This document shows, one piece after another, positions 8,195 to 15,913 of a stretch of 19,369 nucleotides of DNA. The stretch covers positions 1-19,369 of the forward strand of contig CALISV010000066.1 in the NCBI GenBank assembly GCA_938041615.1. The letters run 5' to 3'. This DNA is from an uncultured Campylobacter sp. GTDB taxonomy: Bacteria > Campylobacterota > Campylobacteria > Campylobacterales > Campylobacteraceae. The first letter of the stretch is position 1. The number at the start of each line of letters is the position of its first letter. Made by a program: the position numbers and the translations under genes. The notes beneath the pieces were generated by a model. The model was not told where the DNA came from, did not search any database, and worked only from the letters and a program-made list of their open reading frames with translations.

Positions 8195-8897
8195 CTACGA
8201 AGACTTTATGTTTGAAAACCAGCTCGAAGCAGCCGAAAAACTGCTTGAAATTTTGCCAAAAAAAGAGCTGGTCGCGGGCGAATATCTGATGATATGCGGC
8301 TCTATAGACTCGGTCATCATGGTCGATAGCATAGCTCGCGGGTTAAATTTGAGCTACGAGATTTTATTTTGCGAGCGCATTTTTGCGCCGAATAACCCGG
8401 AGTGCGAAATCGCGATGGTTAGCGAAAAAGACGACGTGGTGCTAAACGACGAGCTAATTAGGAGCTTTGGCATTAGCTACGACTTCGTTTACGGCGAGGC
8501 TGACCGTAAGTACGACGAAAAGATCCTAAAAAACGTCTATAAATTTAGAAAAGGCAATCTCATCGGCGATCTAAAGGATAGAAACATCCTACTCATCGAT
8601 GAGGGCTGCGAGACGGGACTCACGGCGCTAACCTGCCTAAAAACGCTAATGCGCGAGCGGGTAAAATCAGTCACCTACGCTACGCCGCTCATAGCTACCG
8701 ACGTAGCCGCAGCTATCGCGCCGCTGGTGGATGAAATTTACGCCGTGCACAAGATCGCAAATTTTATCGAAGTGGATTTTTACTACGAAAACAAAATCGA
8801 ACCAAAACCAGAAACCGTGCTTTCCATATTAGAGGAGAGCCCATTTTATATACCATTACAAAAACAAGGAGATATCAGGGCATGCAGTATTCAATAG
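8187..8897 (+). CDS. Phosphoribosyltransferase-like protein
   Basis: A 236-residue cytoplasmic protein of the type I PRTase fold. The PRPP-binding loop is intact: [16 protein letters not shown] (about 133-148), that is, hydrophobic strand, Asp-Glu, three residues, Thr-Gly-x-Thr. Upstream, [23 protein letters not shown] (split around 33-55) fits the first Rossmann strand and helix, and [14 protein letters not shown] precedes the loop. The N-terminal [16 protein letters not shown] resembles the FxNRxEAGxxLA start of some predicted PRTases. The acceptor base or other substrate is not evident. The start at 8187 overlaps lptD by 8 bases; an alternative ATG at 8208 would leave a 13-base gap and cannot be excluded. 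Its end overlaps pnp by 16 bases. Confidence 0.75.
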   Translation: MSSYEDFMFENQLEAAEKLLEILPKKELVAGEYLMICGSIDSVIMVDSIARGLNLSYEILFCERIFAPNNPECEIAMVSEKDDVVLNDELIRSFGISYDFVYGEADRKYDEKILKNVYKFRKGNLIGDLKDRNILLIDEGCETGLTALTCLKTLMRERVKSVTYATPLIATDVAAAIAPLVDEIYAVHKIANFIEVDFYYENKIEPKPETVLSILEESPFYIPLQKQGDIRACSIQ

Positions 8898-11080
8898 AAG
8901 TCAATAATCAAGTTGAAATTTACGATATAAACAAGGTCGCCAAGCAAGCTAGCGGCGCGGTGCTTTTACGCGTAAAAAATACCGTCGTTTTAGCCACCGT
9001 CGCTCGCGAGGACACGCAAGTTAGCGAGGATTTTTTACCGCTAACGGTGCAATACATCGAAAAAAGTTACGCTGCGGGCAAGATCCCGGGCGGTTACGTA
9101 AAAAGAGAAACAAAGCCGGGGGATTTTGAGACGCTAACTTCGCGTATCATCGACCGCTCGCTGCGCCCGCTCTTTCCAAAGGGCTACGCATATCCGACGC
9201 AAATCGTCGTGATGGTGCTATCTTGCGATCCCGAGGTTGATTTGCAAGTCGTTGGTCTAAACGCCGCTTCGGTCGCGCTTTATCTTAGCGACATCCCCGT
9301 AAATGCGCCTGTTTGCGGCGTGCGCGTAGGCTATATAGATAATAAATTCGTAATCAACCCTAGCAACTCTGAGCTAAAAACTTCGGCACTCGATCTTTAC
9401 GTAGCCGGCGTGAAAGACGAGCTTTTGATGATTGAGATGAGAAGTATCGCAACCGAAAAAGACGAAATAATGCCTATCGCGCTAGATCCCATGATGGATC
9501 CGAATCTGGGCGGCGGCGTGATAGCGATGCAGGATATGAATGAATTTAGCGAAGATCTCATCGTGGAGGCGATTGCAGAAGCGGGCAAGGCTATACTTCG
9601 TGCCTCAAACGCCTACGAGGAGGCGTTTAGTCAGCATAAAAAAGAGGACGCGCAGCTTGAGCTAAAACCGGAGATTGAAAACGAGAACGTCGCCGTCTAT
9701 CTAAACGAATTTTACAAAAACGACGTAAAAGCCGCGATAAATCAGATGGCTAAAAGCGAGCGTGCCAGCGAGCTAACAAAGATCGCCAAGCAAATTTTGA
9801 CCGACGAAGTAGCGCAAAAAGAGGGCTGGGAGGAGGAGATTGTCTCTAACGTCCTGGCTAAATTTAAGAAAAAAATCGTCCGCGAGCAGATCATAAACGA
9901 GGGCGTGCGCGCCGACGGTAGAGGGCTTAAGGAGGTCCGCCCGATCAGTATCGAGACGAATATCCTGCCAAATGCTCACGGCAGCTGCCTCTTTACCCGC
10001 GGCCAGACGCAAGCTCTCGTGGTGGCTACTCTAGGCACCGACGGCGACGCGCAGATGTACGATATGCTAACGGAAAAAGGCGCCGTGACGGATAAATTTA
10101 TGTTTAACTACAACTTCCCAGGCTTTAGCGTCGGCGAGGCTAGCCCGCTAAAGGCTCCGGGCAGACGCGAGCTAGGTCACGGCAATCTCGCTAAACGCGC
10201 GCTTGCGCCTAGCATCGATCTAAATTCGCCTTACACGATCAGGCTCGTGTCCGAAATTTTAGAAAGTAACGGCTCAAGCTCGATGGCTAGCGTTTGCGGC
10301 GGCTCTTTAGCGCTAAGGGCTGCGGGCGTCGATACGCCAAAACTAGTCGCTGGCGTTGCGATGGGGTTAATTTTCGAGGGCGAAAAACACGCTGTACTAA
10401 CCGACATCATGGGGCTAGAGGATCACGACGGCGACATGGACTTTAAGGTCGCGGGTAGCAAAGACGGCATAACAGCGCTCCAGATGGATATAAAGCTGGG
10501 CGGTATCAGCCTTGACGTGCTTAAAGAAGCGCTTTTGCAGGCGCGCGAGGGCAGGCTGCATATATTAAATTTGATGGAAAAAGCAAACGAAAATATCTCC
10601 GTAAACGAAGATATACTGCCTAAACTAGAGCTTTTTAGCGTTGATCCGGGCAAGATCGTGGATATCATCGGACAAGCTGGAAAAACGATAAAAGAGATCA
10701 TCGAAAAATTTGACGTCGCCATCGATCTAGACCGCGAAAAAGGCGAGGTAAAGATCGCCGGCGCGCAAAAATCAAGCGTCGACGCGGCTAAAGACTACAT
10801 CATCCAAATTGTATCAAAAGATAACGGTAAGGGCTTTGGCGGTAGAAGAGGCGGCAAAGACGGCAAACCTCACAAGACGCCTGAGTTTAATATCGGAGAC
10901 GAATTTGAAGGCGAGGTAAAAAGCGTGGTAGAATTTGGCGCCTTTATCGGGCTTCCCGGCGGCGTGGATGGACTTTTGCATATCTCAAAGATCAAAACGC
11001 CTCTAAAAGCCGGCGATAAGGTCAAAGTAAAAATCAGCGAGCAAAAAGGGCACAAAATCTCCCTTTCTCTAGCGCAATAA
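8882..11080 (+). CDS. pnp: Polyribonucleotide nucleotidyltransferase (PNPase)
   Basis: Phosphorolytic 3'-5' exoribonuclease, trimeric, acting in mRNA decay. It has 732 residues, a little longer than the usual 700-715. Two RNase PH-like domains are present: the first with [19 protein letters not shown] and the second, catalytic, with [16 protein letters not shown] and NGSSSMAS near residue 463. The KH domain follows (about 583-640, GQAGKT loop), then a Gly/Arg/Lys-rich linker (about 646-668) and an S1 domain to the end. The S1 domain looks short: about eight residues usually found between the HISKI strand and the next strand are absent. ATG 8882 has AAGGAG at 8867-8872, inside the 3' end of the PRTase-like gene. 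A stress protein gene follows 16 bases later. Confidence 0.97.
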   Translation: MQYSIEVNNQVEIYDINKVAKQASGAVLLRVKNTVVLATVAREDTQVSEDFLPLTVQYIEKSYAAGKIPGGYVKRETKPGDFETLTSRIIDRSLRPLFPKGYAYPTQIVVMVLSCDPEVDLQVVGLNAASVALYLSDIPVNAPVCGVRVGYIDNKFVINPSNSELKTSALDLYVAGVKDELLMIEMRSIATEKDEIMPIALDPMMDPNLGGGVIAMQDMNEFSEDLIVEAIAEAGKAILRASNAYEEAFSQHKKEDAQLELKPEIENENVAVYLNEFYKNDVKAAINQMAKSERASELTKIAKQILTDEVAQKEGWEEEIVSNVLAKFKKKIVREQIINEGVRADGRGLKEVRPISIETNILPNAHGSCLFTRGQTQALVVATLGTDGDAQMYDMLTEKGAVTDKFMFNYNFPGFSVGEASPLKAPGRRELGHGNLAKRALAPSIDLNSPYTIRLVSEILESNGSSSMASVCGGSLALRAAGVDTPKLVAGVAMGLIFEGEKHAVLTDIMGLEDHDGDMDFKVAGSKDGITALQMDIKLGGISLDVLKEALLQAREGRLHILNLMEKANENISVNEDILPKLELFSVDPGKIVDIIGQAGKTIKEIIEKFDVAIDLDREKGEVKIAGAQKSSVDAAKDYIIQIVSKDNGKGFGGRRGGKDGKPHKTPEFNIGDEFEGEVKSVVEFGAFIGLPGGVDGLLHISKIKTPLKAGDKVKVKISEQKGHKISLSLAQ

Positions 11081-11096
11081 ATTTAAAGGAGAAACG

Positions 11097-11951
11097 ATGC
11101 AGTATAAAAAAATATTTTTCCCAATCGGCGCGGGCGACGACGTAAAAGAGCGTATCAGAGGGGCTTTGCTGGTCGCTAAGCATTTCAACAGCCACATCGA
11201 GATTTTGGCTTGCCAGCTAGATCCCGGCGTCGTTTATAATATGAAAATGACGCTTCGAGGCGGCGTGCTTTATGACGAGTTTTTAAAGGCGGCGAAAGCG
11301 GAGCTTGGCGTCGAGCACGAGCGCAACGAGACTATTTTTCATAAACTTTGCGAAGAGCTAGACGTGCAGATCAGCGACGAGCCGATCGAGGGCAAGACGA
11401 CGGCTAAATTTACCACAAAAAGCGGCAAGCGAAGCGTGGTGGTCGAGCAGGAGTCTAAATTTTGCGATATGGTAGTGGCTGCCGTGCCGCTTGACGGCAA
11501 GATCACGGGTACGTTTGAGGCGGCGGTGCTAAAAAGCGGCAAAACGGCCATCACGATACCAAGGCGCATAACGAGCTTTAAGGCTGATAACATCCTAGTT
11601 AGCTGGAACGGCTCGACGCAAAACTCGCGCGCTGTAAGTAGCTCGATCGAGCTGCTAAAAAAAGCTAAAAAGGTGCATTGTATCACTTGCATGCCGCATT
11701 CCGGCGACGGTAGCGCAGAGGAAAATCTAAAAAAACTAGAAGAGTACCTAAAACTGCACGACATACAGGCGACTTATGAGGTTGTGAGCACGACTTCGGT
11801 GCCGGGCGAGGCATTGCTGCGAAGCGCTAAAGAGGGCGGATTTGATCTGATCGTGGCGGGCAGATACGGCGAAAACGGCTTTTTGGAGATATTTTTGAGC
11901 GGTACTTCGAGATATTTCCTTAAAAATACGACGATACCGGTCTTTATGTAA
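11097..11951 (+). CDS. Universal stress protein, two UspA domains
   Basis: A 284-residue soluble protein with two UspA-like halves. Domain 1 (about 1-155) begins YKKIFFPIGAGDD and ends CDMVVAAVPLDG ... TAITIPRR; it lacks a clear nucleotide loop. Domain 2 (about 163-284) begins NILVSWNGSTQNSRA and ends DLIVAGRYGENGF ... SGTSRYFLKNTTIPVFM, close to the ATP-binding G-x2-G-x9-G-S/T pattern but with one extra residue before the last Gly. This is the layout of tandem Usp proteins of Proteobacteria. It follows pnp by 16 bases with AAAGGAG as ribosome site, so it is the last gene of the purD-pnp run. The exact role is not predictable from sequence. Confidence 0.85.
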   Translation: MQYKKIFFPIGAGDDVKERIRGALLVAKHFNSHIEILACQLDPGVVYNMKMTLRGGVLYDEFLKAAKAELGVEHERNETIFHKLCEELDVQISDEPIEGKTTAKFTTKSGKRSVVVEQESKFCDMVVAAVPLDGKITGTFEAAVLKSGKTAITIPRRITSFKADNILVSWNGSTQNSRAVSSSIELLKKAKKVHCITCMPHSGDGSAEENLKKLEEYLKLHDIQATYEVVSTTSVPGEALLRSAKEGGFDLIVAGRYGENGFLEIFLSGTSRYFLKNTTIPVFM

Positions 11952-11961
11952 GACAAAATTT

Positions 11962-11994
11962 GGAGCCAAGATTTCAAATTTGACGTTTGGCTCC
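11962..11994 (+). other. Hairpin just after the universal stress protein gene
   Basis: GGAGCCAA (11962-11969) pairs with TTGGCTCC (11987-11994), 8 perfect base pairs around a 17-base loop that contains CAAATTTG. There is no U-tract directly after it, so on its own it is a weak terminator; it precedes a better one at 12008. Confidence 0.5.
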
Positions 11995-12007
11995 GAGCTA
12001 AATTTAA

Positions 12008-12042
12008 GCGACCGGCCTTTTATAAGAGGTCGGTTGCTTTTT
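12008..12042 (+). terminator. Intrinsic terminator of the purD-pnp-usp run
   Basis: GCGACCGGCCT (12008-12018) pairs with AGGTCGGTTGC (12027-12037) over 11 base pairs including two G-U pairs, 8-base loop, followed at once by TTTTT. This is a canonical Rho-independent terminator on the plus strand. Confidence 0.85.
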
Positions 12043-12529
12043 AATTTTACGACTGACTTCAGGCGCTTGCTGATTAAATTTGAGATTTTTATTTCCTTCC
12101 TTATCGTTTTGCACTTATTTTTAAATTTAGATACTAACAATAGATGATTAAATTTATCTTGCTAGACAACTACTTTTTTATCGATTTTAAAACCTAAATT
12201 TATTTTTGTGGTTATTCGAGAAGCTTATAAGCGGTAAAACTTAGCAAAAACTATTTCAAATTTTGCAAAAACTTCCTTTTAAATTTGGTTGTGCTGGTCT
12301 GCTATGTAAAGATGCGATTCGCTCTTCTTATGAGAAATACAGTACCAAAGCAATCTCAAGTATTTTGAGTATACACAGCAAATTTGACTCTTTAGGGGTA
12401 ATGGGAGACACTAGTGCAAGAACATGATTCTAGCGAATAATATCGACTTGTTTTGATGTGATCAGTGTTTTTGAAGTTGGAAAATCATTGATGGCTTGGA
12501 AGATTTTTGTTGGGAGTTAATAAGAATTA
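12043..12529. other. Gene-poor AT-rich stretch beside tRNA-Leu
   Basis: No convincing gene was found on either strand in these 487 bases. The composition is clearly AT-richer than the flanking genes. The longest plausible remnant is an open frame on the plus strand at 12245-12427 without an ATG at its start and without a ribosome site; its product includes KDAIRSSYEKYSTKAIS, which I do not recognise, and stops follow in the same frame. A minus-strand frame at 11748-12140 runs across both hairpins and into the stress protein gene and is rejected. A small palindrome, CTCAA-GTATT-TTGAG, lies near 12355. The stretch abuts the 3' end of a tRNA gene, a usual place for element insertion and decay. 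Confidence 0.5.
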
Positions 12530-12613
12530 TGGTGCGACCTGCGAGATTTGAACTCGCACACCCTTCGGCACTACCACCTCAAAGTAGCGTGTCTACCGTT
12601 CCACCAAGGTCGC
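12530..12613 (-). tRNA. tRNA-Leu (anticodon GAG)
   Basis: Read on the minus strand: acceptor GCGACCT with AGGTCGC, discriminator A and encoded CCA (12530-12532); D-arm TGGTGGAACGGTAGACACG; anticodon stem CTACT/GGTAG with loop TTGAGGT, giving anticodon GAG (reads CUU/CUC); a class II long variable arm (TGCCGAAGGGTGT); T-arm GCGAG-TTCAAAT-CTCGC. All features fit tRNA-Leu. It lies downstream of atpE on the same strand, beyond the atpE terminator; TTTAAT on the minus strand (12625-12620) might be its own -10. Confidence 0.95.
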
Positions 12614-12625
12614 ACGTAGATTAAA

Positions 12626-12654
12626 TTAAAGAAGAAAGAGCGGGACGAACCCGC
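12626..12654 (-). terminator. Terminator of atpE (minus strand)
   Basis: On the minus strand GCGGG-TTCGT-CCCGC (12654-12640) forms a 5-bp GC stem followed by the U-rich TCTTTCTTCTTT. It is 6 bases beyond the atpE stop codon and before the tRNA gene. Confidence 0.75.
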
Positions 12655-12660
12655 CCGAGA

Positions 12661-12960
12661 TTATAACATTGGGTTTGCGTAAAGAACGATTAGCGCGATA
12701 ACTAGTGCGTAGATAACTTGCGCTTCGATCATCGCAAGAGCAACGAACATCGTCGTAGTTAGCTTGCTGCCCACGCCTGGATTTCTAGCTGTGCCTGAGA
12801 TTGTCGCAGATGCGGTATTTCCCATACCGATAGCGCCGCCAAGAGCCGCTAGGCCTAGACCAACTGCTGCTGCAAGAACAGAGTAAGATTTTAGCATTTC
12901 GCCGCTATCCGCAAACGCGAAGCTGGCAATTGCCATCATTAAGAAAACAACTTTTTTCAT
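12661..12960 (-). CDS. atpE: ATP synthase F0 subunit c
   Basis: Ring-forming proteolipid of the F1F0 ATP synthase. It has 99 residues: an N-terminal signal-like segment (1-17, ending ASFAFA before DSG), helix 1 (about 27-52, Gly/Ala-rich LGLAALGGAIGMG), the polar loop with R59-N60-P61, and helix 2 (about 67-95) with ion-binding Glu79 in MIEAQVIYAL. Ligands typical of Na+-type rings are not evident in helix 1, so proton coupling is likely. The extra N-terminal segment makes it longer than the usual ~80 residues; from memory this is normal for Campylobacter AtpE. It has AAGGAG just before its ATG. The other ATP synthase genes are not here; atpE stands alone, as in related genomes, next to the NSS transporter pair. 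Confidence 0.95.
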   Translation of the reverse strand: MKKVVFLMMAIASFAFADSGEMLKSYSVLAAAVGLGLAALGGAIGMGNTASATISGTARNPGVGSKLTTTMFVALAMIEAQVIYALVIALIVLYANPML

Positions 12961-13025
12961 AAAGTCTCCTTGTAAATTTAAGCCATTTCGGATCAGACCC
13001 CTACTTTGAAGCTTTGAGAGCGCAT

Positions 13026-13031
13026 TTTATA
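13026..13031 (-). promoter_or_regulatory. -10 element (TATAAA) of atpE
   Basis: On the minus strand TATAAA within CTAAATTTTTATAAAATGCG, preceded by a T-rich run. The predicted transcript start is near 13018, giving a leader of about 58 bases to the atpE ATG. Confidence 0.55.
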
Positions 13032-13189
13032 AAAATTTAGCTTTGAGTTACTTAAAACCGAGAAAAAATTTCATAAATTTTCTGCTCGTCAAATTTGCCC
13101 ACGCACAGTGCTACAAATTTACAAAAAATTTCAGCGATGTTTCGTTTTTCCACGAATTTATTTAAAAATTAGAATTTTAAAAGCTTTTT

Positions 13190-13195
13190 TATGCT
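13190..13195 (+). promoter_or_regulatory. Possible -10 element (TATGCT) of the transporter operon
   Basis: TATGCT follows a run of six T. The predicted transcript start near 13202 leaves about 30 bases before the TTG start at 13233. It overlaps the ATG at 13191, which argues that this ATG is not a translation start. Confidence 0.35.
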
Positions 13196-13232
13196 AGCCT
13201 CGCTTCTGAAATTTCAAATACTAAGGTTAAAT

Positions 13233-14570
13233 TTGGCGCAGGATAAATTTTCTAAAATCGGCTTTATCTTAGCCGTCGCGGGCTCTGCGGTGGGTCTTGG
13301 AAATGCGTGGAAATTCCCGTATCTAGTCGGTCAAAACGGCGGTTCGGCCTTCGTGCTTTTATATCTTTTTATGACGTTTTTTATCGGACTTGCGATATTT
13401 TTCGGCGAGATAGCTATCGGTAAACTTTCAGAGTCTGACCCCGTAAACGCCTTTAAAAAACTTGCTCCAAAGCGCAAAGAAGCGTGGAAATTTGCAGGTT
13501 TTACGATGATAGGCGCGATCATCATCGCCTCTTTTTACACGGTCATCATCGGATGGATACTAAAATACGCAGTTATGGTAATAACCGAGCTGCCAAAAGA
13601 CGTCGAAGCTTCGGAGAAAATTTTCGGCAGTTTTTATGCTAACGACGCCGCGTCTCAAATTTTTTACTTCACGATCGTGTTTTTTCTCTGCATTTTTATT
13701 GTTTCAAAAGGTATAAAAAGCGGCATAGAGCGCGTAAACGTCTGGATGATGCCTTCGCTTCTTATTCTGCTTATCATCATGCTTAGTTACTCGTTTACGA
13801 TGGACGGCTTCGTGCAGTCGGCTAAATTTTTGCTGGTTCCGGATTTTTCAAAACTAGGCGTGAGTAGTGTTCTCACTGCGCTTGGACTTGCGTTTTTTAC
13901 GCTGTCTTTGGGCGTCGGCGTCATCATCGTCTACTCTGCGTCGCTACCTGATAATACGAATCTAGTTAGCTCATCGATCATCATCGTCGTCATAAACGTC
14001 GTGATGGGCATTTTGATGGGGCTTGTTATCTTTACCTTTGTATTTGAGTTTGGCGCGACGCCTAGTCAGGGCGTGGGACTAGTGTTTATCTCGCTGCCGA
14101 CGCTGTTTGCGAAGCTCGGTACGCTTGGACATGCGCTTGCGTTCGCGTTTTTCTCGGCTCTGCTTTTTGCGGGCATTACCTCGGCCATCTCGATGCTAGA
14201 GCCGTTTACGCACTATCTCATCCGCGAATTTGGCTTTTCTCGTAAAAAAGCCCTCGCGCTAATCGGCGCTTTCATCTACTGCATGGGCATTTTGTGCATA
14301 CTTTCAAGCATAGATGGCGTTAAAGAAAATTTGGTATTTTTCGGCAAGAGCTTTTTTGACTGCCTTGATTTTCTCAGCTCAAACATCATCATGCCAATAG
14401 GCGGCATCACGGTATCGATTTTTGTCGGCTTTGTGATCAAAAAAGACGCGCTTTACATACTTTTTGGGCCGTATATGAGCAGGGCCGTTTTTGAAATTTG
14501 GTATTTTATGATTAGGTTCGTAGCCCCTATTAGCATCGTCATCATCACGATAAATGCGCTAAGAGGCTAA
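13233..14570 (+). CDS. Sodium:neurotransmitter symporter family transporter, copy 1
   Basis: Na+-driven amino-acid-type importer with the LeuT fold in the inner membrane. The first helix carries the unwound motif VGLGNAWKFPY (Asn24 equals the Na1 ligand of LeuT), then NGGSAFVLLYL; helix 6 has GLAFFTLSLG and helix 8 has FAGITSAIS, whose Thr-Ser matches the Na2 site. About 11-12 membrane helices. I place the start at TTG 13233, giving 445 residues starting MAQDKFSKIG. The paralogue downstream starts GTG with MASDKFSKIG at the same place and is 446 long, and AAGG lies 7 bases upstream. The ATG at 13191 has no ribosome site and overlaps a likely -10. The substrate is unknown. The positions aligned with LeuT Gln250 and Glu290 are Leu and Gly. 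Confidence 0.9.
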   Translation: MAQDKFSKIGFILAVAGSAVGLGNAWKFPYLVGQNGGSAFVLLYLFMTFFIGLAIFFGEIAIGKLSESDPVNAFKKLAPKRKEAWKFAGFTMIGAIIIASFYTVIIGWILKYAVMVITELPKDVEASEKIFGSFYANDAASQIFYFTIVFFLCIFIVSKGIKSGIERVNVWMMPSLLILLIIMLSYSFTMDGFVQSAKFLLVPDFSKLGVSSVLTALGLAFFTLSLGVGVIIVYSASLPDNTNLVSSSIIIVVINVVMGILMGLVIFTFVFEFGATPSQGVGLVFISLPTLFAKLGTLGHALAFAFFSALLFAGITSAISMLEPFTHYLIREFGFSRKKALALIGAFIYCMGILCILSSIDGVKENLVFFGKSFFDCLDFLSSNIIMPIGGITVSIFVGFVIKKDALYILFGPYMSRAVFEIWYFMIRFVAPISIVIITINALRG

Positions 14571-14572
14571 CC

Positions 14573-15913
14573 GTGGCAAGCGATAAATTTTCTAAAATCG
14601 GATTTATATTATCCATCGTGGGTGCCGCGATCGGACTTGGCAATGCGTGGAAATTTCCATACATGGTCGGCGCAAACGGCGGCTCGGCGTTCGTGCTTTT
14701 GTATCTTGTTTTTGCCGTTGCGGTCGGGCTTAGCATATTTTTTGCCGAGATGGCGATGGGTAAAATTTCAAACGCCGATCCCGTTAACGCCTTTCGCTCG
14801 CTCGCTCCTAAAAACGGCAAATTTTGGGGCTATGCCGGCGTCATAATGATAACTGGCGTTTTGGTGGCGTCGTTTTATACGGTTATCATCGGCTGGGTTA
14901 TTAGGTACTCGGTCTTATCTCTTGGCGAGCTTCCGCAAAGTATCGCGGTTTCGGGCGAAAATTTCGGTAAATTTATAGGCTCTGATATCTCGGGCCAAAT
15001 TTTATACTTTAGCATCGCGTTTGCCGCCTATTTTTTCATCCTTTCAAAGGGCATAAAAGGCGGCATAGAGCGCATAAATTTATGGCTTTTGCCGACGCTT
15101 TTTTTATTGCTTATTTTTATGCTTATTTACTCGATGCAGATGGGCGGATTTTCGCAGGCGGCGGAGTTTTTGCTAGTACCTGATTTTTCTAAAATCACGA
15201 GCGAGGCGGTGTTTGTAGCTCTTGGGCTAGCGTTTTTTACGATGTGCGTCGGTATCGGAGCGATCGCGACGTATTCGGTGAGCCTGGATGACAAGACCAA
15301 TCTTTTCACCTCTTCGCTCTACGTCGTCGCGCTAAACATCATCGTTAGCGTCGTCATCGGGCTTATCGTTTTTACATTTGTTTTCGAGTACGGCGAGCAG
15401 CCCAGCCAGGGCGTGGGACTTGCCTTTATCTCGCTGCCTACGCTGTTTGCTAAGCTAGGAGCGATGGGAAACGTCTTAAGCTTTACGTTTTTTACCGCGC
15501 TTATTTTTGCGGGGCTTACGTCGGCTATCTCGATGGTCGAGCCGCTCGTTTTTTATCTCATAAACGAGTTTAAGATCCCTCGCCTGGGCGCTATCGCGAT
15601 CGTTGGCGTTTGCGTTTATTGCCTGGGCACGCTTTGTGCGCTTTCAAATATTACCGAATTTAAAGACGCGCTCACGTTTTTTGGCAAGGGATTTTTCGAC
15701 GTTTTAGACTATCTTAGCTCAAATATCATGCTGCCGCTTGGCGGTATAGTGATTGCGGTATTTGTCGGCTACGCTATGAAAAGAGGCAGCCTAGAGGAGC
15801 TATTTTTACCGTATATGGGTAGGGCGGTTTTTGAAATTTGGTATTTTTTACTGCGATTCGTCGCGCCGATTTGCATTTTGGCGATAATGATAAGACAAAT
15901 TTTGGGGAGTTAA
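14573..15913 (+). CDS. Sodium:neurotransmitter symporter family transporter, copy 2
   Basis: Paralogue of the preceding gene, in tandem after a 2-base gap, 446 residues from a GTG start. It shows the same landmarks: VGAAIGLGNAWKFPY in helix 1 with Asn24, NGGSAFVLLYL, GLAFFTMCVG in helix 6, FAGLTSAISMVEP in helix 8 with Na2-site Thr-Ser, and a shared C-terminal FEIWYF.LRFVAP. The position aligned with LeuT Glu290 is Ser (codon 15347), as in the chloride-binding serotonin transporter, but the Gln of that site is Leu. Tandem NSS pairs next to atpE are, from memory, also found in C. jejuni, and NSS pairs occur in H. pylori. Whether the two work singly or as a hetero-oligomer cannot be read from sequence. 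It abuts the TRAP small subunit with no gap. Confidence 0.92.
   Translation: MASDKFSKIGFILSIVGAAIGLGNAWKFPYMVGANGGSAFVLLYLVFAVAVGLSIFFAEMAMGKISNADPVNAFRSLAPKNGKFWGYAGVIMITGVLVASFYTVIIGWVIRYSVLSLGELPQSIAVSGENFGKFIGSDISGQILYFSIAFAAYFFILSKGIKGGIERINLWLLPTLFLLLIFMLIYSMQMGGFSQAAEFLLVPDFSKITSEAVFVALGLAFFTMCVGIGAIATYSVSLDDKTNLFTSSLYVVALNIIVSVVIGLIVFTFVFEYGEQPSQGVGLAFISLPTLFAKLGAMGNVLSFTFFTALIFAGLTSAISMVEPLVFYLINEFKIPRLGAIAIVGVCVYCLGTLCALSNITEFKDALTFFGKGFFDVLDYLSSNIMLPLGGIVIAVFVGYAMKRGSLEELFLPYMGRAVFEIWYFLLRFVAPICILAIMIRQILGS

Noticed and set aside
11339..11764. Minus-strand frame of 141 codons inside the stress protein gene
   Set aside because: Shadow frame with Ser-rich composition and no features of a real protein.
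11748..12140. Minus-strand open frame of 130 codons across the 3' end of the stress protein gene and both hairpins
   Set aside because: It overlaps a clear gene and a strong terminator and has no ribosome site or recognisable domain.
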